A stretch of 64,000 bases of DNA from Ruegeria lacuscaerulensis (GTDB lineage Bacteria > Pseudomonadota > Alphaproteobacteria > Rhodobacterales > Rhodobacteraceae): assembly GCF_013034685.1 (NCBI RefSeq), contig NZ_WQGO01000004.1:62001-126000 (forward strand). The letters are read 5' to 3'. A program made the position numbers and the translations under genes. A model generated the notes under the pieces. It had not been told where the DNA came from. It did not search any database and saw nothing but the letters and a program-made list of their open reading frames with translations. Of the stretch, positions 36,082 to 44,326 are shown piece after piece (positions within the stretch are counted from its first letter, which is position 1; every line of letters starts with the position of its first letter).

Positions 36082-37619
36082 AGCAGATCCGGCTGTTCTC
36101 GGGCCTGTTCACGGTCGGGTTCTGGACCCTGGCCAGTCGGATATTGGGGTTTCTGCGGGAAATCCTGCTGACGGCTTTTATCGGGCCGGGCCCAGTGATG
36201 GACGCCTTTGTGGCCGCCTTCCGCCTGCCCAACATGTTCCGCCGCTTCTTTGCCGAAGGTGCGTTCAACGCGGCCTTCGTGCCGATGTTTTCCAAACGGC
36301 TGGAAGGGGACGAGAACGCCGAAGGATTCGCACAGGATGCCTTCAACCTGCTGACCGTGGCCGTTTTAGCACTGGTTGGGCTGGCGATGGTGTTCATGCC
36401 CGCACTGGTCTGGATAACCGCCGAAGGGTTCTATGGCGACGACCGGTTCGATCTGGCCGTGGATTATGGTTACGTGGTTTTCCCCTACATCCTGTTCATG
36501 TCACTGGCAGCACTGTTTTCGGGCGTTCTGAACGCCACGGGCCGCTTTGCGGCCGCTGCCGCAGCGCCCGTTCTGCTGAACATCTTTGCCTGCACCGCCA
36601 TGATCGCCGGAGCCCTGTCGGGCGGCGAGGTCATCCGCTGGCTGATCGCCATCATCCCCTTGGCCGGTGTGGCGCAGCTTGCACTGGTCTGGGTCGCGAC
36701 CGAGCGCGCGGGTATCCGCATCCGTCCCGGCCTGCCGAAACTCAGCCCTGAGATGAAGCGTATGGTCCGCATCGCCGTCCCCGCCGCACTGGCGATGGGG
36801 GTGACGCAGGTCAATCTGGTGGTGGGGCAGCTGGTCGCCTCAAAAACCGAAAACGCGGTCAGTTGGTTGTTTGCCGCGGACCGGCTGTATCAACTGCCTT
36901 TGGGCGTGGTGGGCATCGCCGTTGGCATCGTGTTGCTGCCTGACCTGTCTCGCCGCCTGCGTGCGGGTGACAAAGACGGCGCCCGCAACGCCTTTTCCCG
37001 CGCCGGAGAGTTCACGCTGCTGCTGACCCTTCCGTCAACAGTGGCCTTTGTGATCATGCCGATCCCTCTGGTCTCGGTCCTGTTCGAGCGTGGACAGTTC
37101 ACCGCCGAGGATACCGCCGCCACCGCGCTGGCCGTGGCGATCTATGGCATCGGCCTGCCGGCTTTCATGTTGCAAAAGCTGCTGCAACCGCTGTTCTTCG
37201 CACGCGAGGACACAAAATCTCCGTTCCGCTATGCGGTGGTGGCGATGGTGGTGAACGCGGGGCTGGCCTTTGGGCTTTATCCACTGCTGGGCTGGATCGC
37301 GCCTGCAATTGCGGCCTCGGTCGCCGGGTGGGCCATGGTCGGACTGCTGGCGCTGGGCGCGCGACGCATGGGCGAGGAGGCGCGCTTTGACGATCGGTTC
37401 AAACGCCGGGCATGGCGGATCGTGGCCGCATCGCTTGGAATGGGCGTTGGCCTATTTGCCGCGCTTTCCCTATTCGGGTGGGCATTTCACCTACCAGGCT
37501 GGCGCTATGTAGCACTGTTGGCCCTCATCATCGGTGCTGCAGTGCTGTATTTTGTGCTAGGCCACCTGCTGCGCGCCTTTGAAATCACCGAGTTCAAAAA
37601 GGCCCTGCGCCGGTCCTGA
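36078..37619 (+). CDS. murJ: lipid II flippase MurJ
   Basis: A 513-residue polytopic membrane protein of the MOP superfamily that moves lipid II across the inner membrane. The N-terminal SRILGFLREILL and the loop FRLPNMFRRFFAEGAFNAAFVPMF (residues 49-72) are hallmarks of MurJ/MviN, with the arginines lining the cavity. About 14 helices can be traced. It starts in an ATGA overlap with glnD, an arrangement seen in many alphaproteobacteria, and abuts the convergent rhomboid gene with no gap. Confidence 0.95.
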   Translation: MKQIRLFSGLFTVGFWTLASRILGFLREILLTAFIGPGPVMDAFVAAFRLPNMFRRFFAEGAFNAAFVPMFSKRLEGDENAEGFAQDAFNLLTVAVLALVGLAMVFMPALVWITAEGFYGDDRFDLAVDYGYVVFPYILFMSLAALFSGVLNATGRFAAAAAAPVLLNIFACTAMIAGALSGGEVIRWLIAIIPLAGVAQLALVWVATERAGIRIRPGLPKLSPEMKRMVRIAVPAALAMGVTQVNLVVGQLVASKTENAVSWLFAADRLYQLPLGVVGIAVGIVLLPDLSRRLRAGDKDGARNAFSRAGEFTLLLTLPSTVAFVIMPIPLVSVLFERGQFTAEDTAATALAVAIYGIGLPAFMLQKLLQPLFFAREDTKSPFRYAVVAMVVNAGLAFGLYPLLGWIAPAIAASVAGWAMVGLLALGARRMGEEARFDDRFKRRAWRIVAASLGMGVGLFAALSLFGWAFHLPGWRYVALLALIIGAAVLYFVLGHLLRAFEITEFKKALRRS

Positions 37620-38306
37620 TCAATCGCGGCGGATACCGCCAATGATCCTTGTCCAACCGCCGGGACCAACCACAAATGACAACGCAAAGCCTGTGGCGAA
37701 CCCGCCCAGATCCGCCACCCAGTCTAGCGTACCGCCGAAGATCAGACCGAACAACAACTGGATCCCCATCAAAACAGCGATCAGGCTGAAGGCCCGTGAC
37801 TGGTTTTCGCCCACCAAAGATAACCTACGCCACAAGATCCACGTGAACGCACCGATCAGGCCGTAGACCGGAGGGAACCCTCCCACCAAGGGATAACGCG
37901 GATCCAAGAGCAGCGCGTAGACCAGCGCCCCACCAATGCCCGAGACAACAAAGATCACGAGCATCGCAACACTGCCAAAGACCTCGGCCACCATCTTGCC
38001 CATGGCCAGAACAAAAACACAGACAAAGACCGCCTGCGTGAAATTGGCCGAGACAAACGGGTAAGTCACAAAGCGGATCAGGTGTTCAAACGGCCAGCGC
38101 CCGTTTTTCATCATCCAATCGAAAATGTCCGGCGAAAACGCATAGTGCTGCAAGGCATCCAGCCGCCAACCAATCGCTCCTGGCCCGCCGACTAGACCGC
38201 GCGCGCCCAGCATGAAGATCACCTCGATCCCGAAAATGAACAAGACCAGCGCCACCACCACGGGCGGCAAAGGGTTCACGGCGGGTGTATAATTCTCACT
38301 GCTCAT
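37620..38306 (-). CDS. Rhomboid-fold membrane protein lacking catalytic residues
   Basis: A 228-residue membrane protein with about six helices and the rhomboid layout, but the protease residues are missing. Where the catalytic GxSG stands, this protein reads GGFPPVYGLIG (142-152), so the serine position falls on F144 and the next glycine on P145. Where the catalytic histidine precedes LGG in the last helix, it has ADLGG (198-202) with D199. It is therefore probably a pseudo-rhomboid that binds or guides membrane proteins rather than cutting them. It abuts murJ (convergent) and is divergent from trpS. Fold assignment is good; function is inferred. Confidence 0.8.
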   Translation of the reverse strand: MSSENYTPAVNPLPPVVVALVLFIFGIEVIFMLGARGLVGGPGAIGWRLDALQHYAFSPDIFDWMMKNGRWPFEHLIRFVTYPFVSANFTQAVFVCVFVLAMGKMVAEVFGSVAMLVIFVVSGIGGALVYALLLDPRYPLVGGFPPVYGLIGAFTWILWRRLSLVGENQSRAFSLIAVLMGIQLLFGLIFGGTLDWVADLGGFATGFALSFVVGPGGWTRIIGGIRRD

Positions 38307-38392
38307 TGGGCTGGCCTTTCGCGGCTGTTGACGTCCCTTTGCCTCATGGGTAAGCGACGGGGGCTGATTTTTCCAGACGGGAGTTCCCTTCG

Positions 38393-39421
38393 ATGATCGA
38401 CACCCAGTTCACACCGCGCGTGTTTTCCGGCATCCAGCCGTCGGGGAACCTGCACCTTGGCAACTACCTGGGTGCGCTCAAGCGGTTCGTGGATATGCAG
38501 GGCGACGATTTTGAGACCATCTATTGCATGGTCGATCTGCACGCGATCACCGTCTGGCAGGACCCCGCCCGCCTGCGCGAAAAGACCCGCGAGGTCTGCG
38601 CAGGCTTTATCGCCGCTGGTCTGGACCCGGAAAAATCCATCCTGTTCAATCAAAGCCAAGTGCCCGAGCACACGCAACTGGCCTGGATTTTCAACTGTAT
38701 CGCCCGGATGGGCTGGATGCAGCGGATGACGCAGTTCAAGGATAAGGCCGGCAAGAATGCGCAGAATGCCTCACTGGGTCTGTTTGCCTATCCGGCGCTG
38801 ATGGCGGCGGATATTCTGACCTATCACGCGACGCATGTGCCTGTGGGCGAGGATCAGAAACAGCATTTGGAACTGACCCGCGACATCGCCATCAAGTTCA
38901 ACCATGACTATGGCGTAGAGTTCTTCCCTGTCACCGAACCCGTCATCGGCGGCCCCGCCCCGCGCGTGATGAACCTGCGGGACGGGTCGCGCAAGATGTC
39001 GTCCTCGGACCCGTCGGATATGACGCGGATCAACATGACCGATGACGCCGACACGATTGCCAAGAAAATCCGCAAGGCCAAAACCGACCCCGATGCTCTG
39101 CCTTCGGATGTGGATGGCCTTTCCGAACGCCCTGAGGCGCGCAATCTGGTGAATATATACGCCGCGCTCAGCGACCAGACTGCCGAGCAGGTTCTGACCG
39201 AGGTTGGCGGCAAGCAGTTTGGCGAGTTCAAACCGATGTTGGCAGAGTTGGCCGTGTCGAAACTTGGCCCGATCTCGTCCGAAATGGCCCGCCTGATGGG
39301 CGAAGAGGCCGAGATTGATCGAATTCTGGCCAATGGGGCAGAAAAGGCGCGCGCTGTTGCCGCCCCGATCCTACAGCAAACTTACGAAATCGTGGGCATG
39401 GTTGGCGCAAAACAGGGCTGA
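38393..39421 (+). CDS. trpS: tryptophanyl-tRNA synthetase
   Basis: A 342-residue class I synthetase that charges tRNA-Trp. The HIGH-type motif is HLGN at residues 21-24 within [14 protein letters not shown], and the KMSKS loop appears as KMSSSDPSD near 201-209. The tryptophan-binding segment [13 protein letters not shown] is around residues 151-163. Length is normal for bacterial TrpRS (about 330-345). It is divergent from the rhomboid gene across 86 bp and is followed by ilvE. Confidence 0.97.
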   Translation: MIDTQFTPRVFSGIQPSGNLHLGNYLGALKRFVDMQGDDFETIYCMVDLHAITVWQDPARLREKTREVCAGFIAAGLDPEKSILFNQSQVPEHTQLAWIFNCIARMGWMQRMTQFKDKAGKNAQNASLGLFAYPALMAADILTYHATHVPVGEDQKQHLELTRDIAIKFNHDYGVEFFPVTEPVIGGPAPRVMNLRDGSRKMSSSDPSDMTRINMTDDADTIAKKIRKAKTDPDALPSDVDGLSERPEARNLVNIYAALSDQTAEQVLTEVGGKQFGEFKPMLAELAVSKLGPISSEMARLMGEEAEIDRILANGAEKARAVAAPILQQTYEIVGMVGAKQG

Positions 39422-39480
39422 TTGCTCTGGACGTTGCCGCAGCGTCTTCCTAGGTTTGCCGCAAAGCTTGGGAGGGCGTC

Positions 39481-40344
39481 ATGGCAGTCGGCAAGAATAT
39501 TCGCACCTATTTCGAAGGTCAGTGGCATGACGGGGATGCGCCCATCATGCGGGCAGCCGATCACGGCGCTTGGCTGGGGTCGTCCGTCTTCGATGGAGCC
39601 CGCTATTTCGACGGTCTGGTCCCCGATCTTGAGGCGCACTGTGCCCGCGTGAACCGCTCAGCCGAGGCTTTGATGCTGACGCCGTTTGTGACCACCGAGC
39701 AGATGGTCGAGATCATCCGCGAAGGGCTGGAAAGTTATGCGCCGGACGCAGCGGTTTATATCCGTCCGATGTATTGGGGCATCGACGGCGACCGCACGGC
39801 GATCGTGCCGCTGGAGAACAGTACGGGCTTCGCGATTTGTCTGGAAGAGATTCCAATGGCGCCCGAATCTGAGTCGGTGACACTGGGCTATACGCGCTTC
39901 CGTCGCCCGGTTCTGGAGTCGGCGGTTGTGAACGCCAAGGCAGGCTGTCTCTACCCCAACAACGCGCGAATGTTGCAAGAGGTTCGGTCCAACGGTTTCT
40001 CAAACGCGCTGGTCGCGGATGCGTTGGGACATGTGGCTGAAACCGCGACCGCCAACATCTTTATGGTCCGGGATGGCGAGGTGCTTACCCCCACCCCGAA
40101 CGGCACCTTTCTGGCCGGAATCACCCGCGCGCGCCATATCGAAAACCTGCGTGCAGACGGTGTGACCGTGCACGAAGCGATCCTGAGTTTCGAGGATTTC
40201 CACAAAGCTGATGAGGTCTTCATGACCGGCAACATGAGCAAAATCACCCCGGTCACGGCGCTGCAGGATACGCAATATCAGGTCGGGCCTATCGCCCGCC
40301 GTGCGCGCGAGTTGTATTGGGATTGGGCTGCCAGCACGCGATAG
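39481..40344 (+). CDS. ilvE: branched-chain amino acid aminotransferase
   Basis: A 287-residue fold-type IV PLP enzyme. The catalytic lysine lies in VNAKAGCLYPNNARM (about residue 152), and the phosphate-binding segment includes ETATANIFMVRDGEVLTPTPNGTFLAGITR around residues 188-217, the family signature. The enzyme exchanges amino groups between glutamate and the keto acids of leucine, isoleucine and valine; D-amino-acid transaminases of the same fold are the main alternative. It starts 59 bp after trpS behind GGGAGG. The best guess for the pathway is completion of leucine synthesis begun by LeuA elsewhere in the window. Confidence 0.88.
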   Translation: MAVGKNIRTYFEGQWHDGDAPIMRAADHGAWLGSSVFDGARYFDGLVPDLEAHCARVNRSAEALMLTPFVTTEQMVEIIREGLESYAPDAAVYIRPMYWGIDGDRTAIVPLENSTGFAICLEEIPMAPESESVTLGYTRFRRPVLESAVVNAKAGCLYPNNARMLQEVRSNGFSNALVADALGHVAETATANIFMVRDGEVLTPTPNGTFLAGITRARHIENLRADGVTVHEAILSFEDFHKADEVFMTGNMSKITPVTALQDTQYQVGPIARRARELYWDWAASTR

Positions 40345-40404
40345 GCTTCGGTTGCCAGCGCGCATCAGGTCGGGCATGATCGCCCGAAATGAATGAGGAC
40401 ACCC

Positions 40405-40860
40405 ATGCGTAAGTTCCTGGTGGTTTTGGATGACAGCCGCGAATGTCTGAACGCAATGCGTTTTGCAGCTATGCGCGCGGCGCATACGGGCGGTGGCGTG
40501 ACGATCCTGTCGGTCATTCCCCCCGATGAGTTCAACCACTGGATCGGCGTGGCCGAAGTGATGCGTGAAGAAGCCCGTGAACGTATCCACGCCCATTACG
40601 AGGTTTTTGCCAAGTGGATGCGTGACAAACAGGGCGTCGACCCCGAATTGGCCATTCGCGAAGGCGATCCCGTACCGCAGATCATCGAACACGTGCAATC
40701 CGACCCCGAGATTGGCGTGCTCGTTCTGGGTGCAGGTGTCGAAAAGAAAGGACCCGGCCCGCTGGTCACGCAACTGACCAAGAACTCGGGCAGCCTGCCA
40801 ATTCCGATCACTATCGTTCCGGGTGACCTGAGCAAGGAAAAGCTGGAAGCGATTACCTAA
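40405..40860 (+). CDS. universal stress protein (UspA family)
   Basis: A 151-residue UspA-fold protein beginning RKFLVVLDDSRECLNAMRFA. The C-terminal part has VLVLGAGVEKKGPGPLVTQL, which corresponds to the ATP-binding loop (G-x2-G-x9-G-S/T) in a variant form, so nucleotide binding is uncertain. Such proteins respond to starvation, oxygen or other stress by unknown means. I chose ATG at 40405, 5 bases after TGAGGA, instead of the ATG at 40393 that overlaps this ribosome-binding site. It is followed 9 bp later by the DsbA-fold isomerase gene. Confidence 0.85.
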   Translation: MRKFLVVLDDSRECLNAMRFAAMRAAHTGGGVTILSVIPPDEFNHWIGVAEVMREEARERIHAHYEVFAKWMRDKQGVDPELAIREGDPVPQIIEHVQSDPEIGVLVLGAGVEKKGPGPLVTQLTKNSGSLPIPITIVPGDLSKEKLEAIT

Positions 40861-40869
40861 GGGTCAACC

Positions 40870-41463
40870 ATGACGCGCATCATTCAGTTCTGGTTCGAGT
40901 TCGCCTCAACCTATTCCTACCTCAGCGCGATGCGGATCGAAGACGCCGCTGGTCGCCATGGCGTTACGGTCGATTGGCAACCCTTTCTGCTGGGGCCGAT
41001 CTTTGCTGCGCAGGGCTGGAACGACTCGCCTTTCAACCTCTATCCCGCCAAAGGTGAATACATGTGGCGTGATATGGAACGGCTGACAACGCAACGTGGG
41101 CTGCCGTTCCAACGGCCTGGCATGTTCCCTCAGAACGGTTTGAAAGCGGCGCGTTTGGCACTGGCGATCAAGGATGCGGCCCAAAAGGCCAAGTTTGTGC
41201 GGGCGGTCTATTCTGCTGAGTTTGCGGACGCTCAGAATATCGCCGACGATGACGTTCTTGCCGGTTGCTTGAGCGCGGTTGGGTTGTCTGCGGATTTCAT
41301 GGTCCAAGCACAGGACCCGGCGATCAAGGCGGCCCTGATCGAACAGTCCAAAACCGCGCAGGCCAAGGGGCTGTTCGGTGCGCCCAGCTTTCTGGTTGGG
41401 GATGAGTTGTTCTGGGGCGATGACCGTCTGGACGATGCGATAAAGTTGGCGACTGAAATTTAG
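40870..41463 (+). CDS. 2-hydroxychromene-2-carboxylate isomerase-like (DsbA-fold, kappa GST type)
   Basis: A 197-residue protein of the DsbA-fold family that includes 2-hydroxychromene-2-carboxylate isomerase and kappa-class GSTs. It begins FWFEFASTYSYLSAMRIE, where serine replaces the active-site cysteine of DsbA, as is normal for the isomerases. The C-terminal GAPSFLVGDELFWGDDRLDD holds the conserved cis-proline and glutathione-contact segment. The true substrate is unlikely to be naphthalene-derived in this setting; glutathione-dependent isomerisation or conjugation is inferred from the family. Confidence 0.85.
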   Translation: MTRIIQFWFEFASTYSYLSAMRIEDAAGRHGVTVDWQPFLLGPIFAAQGWNDSPFNLYPAKGEYMWRDMERLTTQRGLPFQRPGMFPQNGLKAARLALAIKDAAQKAKFVRAVYSAEFADAQNIADDDVLAGCLSAVGLSADFMVQAQDPAIKAALIEQSKTAQAKGLFGAPSFLVGDELFWGDDRLDDAIKLATEI

Positions 41464-41532
41464 AATCGTTCCAAATCTTGACTTCCCGCGCGTGGACCCG
41501 CATATCAGGGACAACTGAAACGGAGCCGCGCC

Positions 41533-42096
41533 ATGTTCATCCAGACCGAATCCACGCCGAACCCAGCCACCCTGAAATTCCTGCCCGGCCAGACCGTGCT
41601 GGAGGCTGGAACTGCAGACTTTCCATCGGCAGACGCGGCAGAGAAATCACCTCTGGCCAACCGGATTTTCACCGTCAGCGGTGTGACTGGCGTGTTCTTT
41701 GGCAATGATTTCGTGACCGTCACCAAATCGGAAGACGTGCAGTGGGACCATATCAAACCAGCTATCCTTGGCGCGGTGATGGAGCACTACCAATCCGGCC
41801 AGCCGGTCATGGCCGCGGATGCAACGACGGAGTCGGGCCACGCAGAACATACCGGCGAAGACGCCGAGGTGGTCAACCAGATCAAGGACCTGCTGGACAG
41901 TCGTGTGCGCCCTGCAGTGGCTCAGGATGGTGGTGATATCACCTTCCACGGATTTGACCGCGGCGTTGTCTATCTGCACATGCAGGGGGCCTGCGCGAAC
42001 TGCCCGTCCTCGACCCTGACACTGAAAATGGGGATCGAGAACCTGCTGCGTCACTACATCCCCGAAGTGACCGAGGTACGCCCTGTTGCCGTCTGA
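41533..42096 (+). CDS. Nfu-type iron-sulfur cluster carrier (NifU family)
   Basis: A 187-residue two-domain protein. The N-terminal Nfu domain starts MFIQTESTPNPATLKFLPG. The C-terminal NifU-like domain (about residues 115-187) has the cluster-binding pair C154 and C157 in GACANCPSS. Proteins of this NFU1 type receive a 4Fe-4S cluster from the assembly machinery and pass it to enzymes such as lipoyl synthase, aconitase or respiratory complexes. The start overlaps nothing and follows CGGAG. The 3' end overlaps tsaB by 11 bp. Confidence 0.92.
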   Translation: MFIQTESTPNPATLKFLPGQTVLEAGTADFPSADAAEKSPLANRIFTVSGVTGVFFGNDFVTVTKSEDVQWDHIKPAILGAVMEHYQSGQPVMAADATTESGHAEHTGEDAEVVNQIKDLLDSRVRPAVAQDGGDITFHGFDRGVVYLHMQGACANCPSSTLTLKMGIENLLRHYIPEVTEVRPVAV

Positions 42097-42673
42097 TCCG
42101 ATCATTCTGGCGTTTGACACATCGGCCGCGCATTGCGCGGCCGCTTTGTTAGGCGGGGACCAGTTCGTCGCAACCCGCGTTGAACAGATGACACGTGGCC
42201 AGGCCGAACGTCTGATGCCCCTGCTTGAGGAACTGCTGGCCGAGGCAGACTGCACATGGCAGGATCTGTCGGCCATCGGCGTCGGCATCGGCCCGGGCAA
42301 TTTCACTGGCATCCGCATATCGGTATCCGCCGCACGTGGCCTTGTATTGGGTTTGGGCATCCCTGCGGTCGGAGTCTCGGGGTTCGATGCGCTTGCCGAT
42401 GGCGCAGAAGACGCGGTTCCCGCCATCCGCGCGCCCCGCGATCAGGTCTATGTGGCGCCTGCTGGTCACGCGCCCGCTCTGATCCCGCTTGATCAGGCAG
42501 AATCACTCGGCCCGTTGATCTTCAATGACGACGCTGAATTGCAGGTCCGTGGCATCGCGCATGTGACCCGACAGAGATGGCAGAGCAATGACGGCCCTCC
42601 GGCCCCGCTGTATGTGCGGGCCGCAGACGCCGCTCCGTCCAAGGACCTGCCTCCGGTCCTGCTGGACGAATGA
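42086..42673 (+). CDS. tsaB: tRNA threonylcarbamoyladenosine biosynthesis protein TsaB
   Basis: A 195-residue ASKHA-fold protein. It opens with ILAFDTSAAHCAAALL and has GVGIGPGNFTGIRISVSAARGL around residues 67-88, both TsaB signatures. TsaB binds TsaD and TsaE in the complex that places threonylcarbamoyl on A37 of ANN-decoding tRNAs. The start is TTG at 42086, inside the nfu gene; no ATG is possible before the first conserved residues, so the non-ATG start is well supported. It overlaps rimI by 4 bp (ATGA). Confidence 0.9.
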   Translation: MPSDPIILAFDTSAAHCAAALLGGDQFVATRVEQMTRGQAERLMPLLEELLAEADCTWQDLSAIGVGIGPGNFTGIRISVSAARGLVLGLGIPAVGVSGFDALADGAEDAVPAIRAPRDQVYVAPAGHAPALIPLDQAESLGPLIFNDDAELQVRGIAHVTRQRWQSNDGPPAPLYVRAADAAPSKDLPPVLLDE

Positions 42674-43083
42674 CCCCCCGCGCCTTGGCCAGCATCCACG
42701 CGGCGGCCTTCACGCAGTCGCGACCGTGGACCGAGGCCGAATTCAACGACCTTTTGCAGAATCACTTTACCCATGTGGTTGGAAACGAACACTCTTTCGC
42801 ACTGATTCAGGTCATCGCAGACGAGGCCGAACTGCTGACAATAGCGACCCGCCCTCAAATGCAGCGTCAGGGATTGGCACGGACGCGGATGGAAGAATGG
42901 CACGCTTTGGCTAAAACTTTGGGCGCGACGCGAGCTTTTCTGGAAGTGGCGCAAGACAATGCTGCGGCAATTTCCCTGTATGAAACCTGCGGCTATCGCC
43001 CCTGCGGATTGCGACGGGGCTACTATGTGCGCGAAAACAATCAGAAAATTGACGCCGTTGTGATGGAATGTGACTTGACCTGA
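42670..43083 (+). CDS. rimI: ribosomal protein alanine N-acetyltransferase RimI-like
   Basis: A 137-residue GNAT acetyltransferase. The acetyl-CoA loop is seen in RPQMQRQGLARTRMEE (about residues 58-73, Q-x-x-G-x-A/G form), and the C-terminal substrate side has AAISLYETCGY. RimI acetylates the N-terminus of ribosomal protein S18 and often lies next to tsaB, as here, with an ATGA overlap. The protein is slightly shorter than the enterobacterial one (148). The GNAT family is certain; RimI identity rests mainly on the tsaB linkage. Confidence 0.85.
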   Translation: MTPRALASIHAAAFTQSRPWTEAEFNDLLQNHFTHVVGNEHSFALIQVIADEAELLTIATRPQMQRQGLARTRMEEWHALAKTLGATRAFLEVAQDNAAAISLYETCGYRPCGLRRGYYVRENNQKIDAVVMECDLT

Positions 43084-43102
43084 ACGACGTATCAAATTTT
43101 TT

Positions 43103-43118
43103 TCGACCAGTTGGTCAA
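43103..43118 (+). promoter_or_regulatory. RutR-like operator upstream of the nucleoside importer
   Basis: TCGACCAGTTGGTCAA matches the RutR consensus TTGACCA-N2-TGGTCAA at every position but the second. Flanking T and A runs extend the palindrome. It lies 124 bases before the transporter start. A TTGACC at 43126-43131 could be a -35 element, but no good -10 follows at 16-18 bases. RutR is a TetR-type regulator that responds to uracil or thymine. Confidence 0.6.
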
Positions 43119-43241
43119 AAATCAGTTGACCCCGGCTGTTGCAAACGGCCTTAATTCCCGCCATCACAACAGATATGCTCGCTCATAGTGGGTGAACGGG
43201 GCTATCTTGGCCCCGACCGACAATAACAACGGGAGTAACAA

Positions 43242-44240
43242 ATGACCCTGATGAAATCCTTGATGGGCGCCGCCGCAGCCGTCGCACTGACCGCAGGTGC
43301 GGCCCTGGCTGAACCGGCCCTGATCTTCGACCTGGGTGGTAAGTTTGACAAATCGTTCAACGAGGCCGCCCATAATGGCGCGCAGCGTTGGGCCGATGAA
43401 ACCGGTGGCAGCTATCGCGAGATCGAACTGCAATCCGAAGCCCAGCGCGAACAAGCTCTGCGCCGCTTTGCCGAGGCCGGTCTGAACCCGATCATCACCA
43501 TGGGCTTTGCCATGGCCGATCCGCTGTCGGCTGTTGCGGGCGACTATCCCGACACCAAATTCGTCGCAGTTGACGTGAACTGGCTGGACGCGCCCAACGT
43601 GCGTCAGATCGGCTTTGCCGAGCATGAGGGCTCGTATTTGGTTGGCATGATGGCAGCGATGGCGTCTGAATCTGGCACCGTTGGTTTCATTGGCGGCATG
43701 GACATCCCGCTGATCCGTCACTTTGGCTGCGGCTATGCCCAAGGTGCCAAAGCTGTGAACCCTGACATTGAAGTTGTTGCCAACATGACCGGCACCACCC
43801 CTGCAGCCTGGAACGACCCGGTGAAGGGCTCGGAACTGACCAAGGCGCAGATCAGCCAGGGTGCTGACGTGATCTACGCAGCCGCAGGCGGCACCGGCGT
43901 GGGTGTTCTGCAAACCGCTGCCGACGAAGGCATTCTGTCGATCGGCGTGGACAGCAACCAGAACCACCTGCATCCGGGTAAGGTACTGACTTCGATGCTG
44001 AAACGCGTGGACGTCGCCGTTTATGACGCGATGAAAGCGGGTGAGAACCTTGAAACCGGCGTCTTCGCCATGGGTCTGGCCGAAGAAGGCGTAGGCGTTG
44101 CCATGGACGACAACAACGCGTCGCTGGTCTCGGACGAGATGAAAGGCGCGGTCGACAAGGCGCGTCAGGACATCATTGACGGCAATGTCACGGTGACCAG
44201 CTACTACGAGAACGACAGCTGCCCCGCACTGCAGTTCTGA
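43242..44240 (+). CDS. BMP-family ABC transporter substrate-binding protein (nucleoside/purine type)
   Basis: A 332-residue periplasmic binding protein of the BMP/PnrA family. The signal peptide is MTLMKSLMGAAAAVALTAGAALA, cut after ALA near residue 23; no lipobox is present. The mature protein starts with LIFDLGGKFDKSFNEAAHNGA, the family hallmark in which the aspartate and phenylalanine contact a nucleoside base. It is the first gene of a four-gene importer (binding protein, ATPase, two permeases). Ligand candidates are purine or pyrimidine nucleosides; the upstream RutR-like site favours a pyrimidine-linked role. GGGAG precedes the start. Confidence 0.9.
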   Translation: MTLMKSLMGAAAAVALTAGAALAEPALIFDLGGKFDKSFNEAAHNGAQRWADETGGSYREIELQSEAQREQALRRFAEAGLNPIITMGFAMADPLSAVAGDYPDTKFVAVDVNWLDAPNVRQIGFAEHEGSYLVGMMAAMASESGTVGFIGGMDIPLIRHFGCGYAQGAKAVNPDIEVVANMTGTTPAAWNDPVKGSELTKAQISQGADVIYAAAGGTGVGVLQTAADEGILSIGVDSNQNHLHPGKVLTSMLKRVDVAVYDAMKAGENLETGVFAMGLAEEGVGVAMDDNNASLVSDEMKGAVDKARQDIIDGNVTVTSYYENDSCPALQF

Positions 44241-44248
44241 TATCGCGC

Positions 44249-44271
44249 GGGCGGGGGTTTAGCCTCCGCCC
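44249..44271 (+). other. Intercistronic hairpin after the binding-protein gene
   Basis: GGGCGGGGG (44249-44257) pairs with CCTCCGCCC (44263-44271) with one G-T wobble and a TTTAG loop. It starts 8 bases after the stop codon of the binding-protein gene, within its 86-bp gap to the ATPase gene. No T run follows. Hairpins in this place often protect the upstream message and raise the level of the binding protein relative to the membrane parts. Confidence 0.55.
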
Positions 44272-44326
44272 GGCCTCCTACCCTGCCGCGCGCCATGCGG
44301 CCTTTTCGGCAATCTGAGGACAAGAC

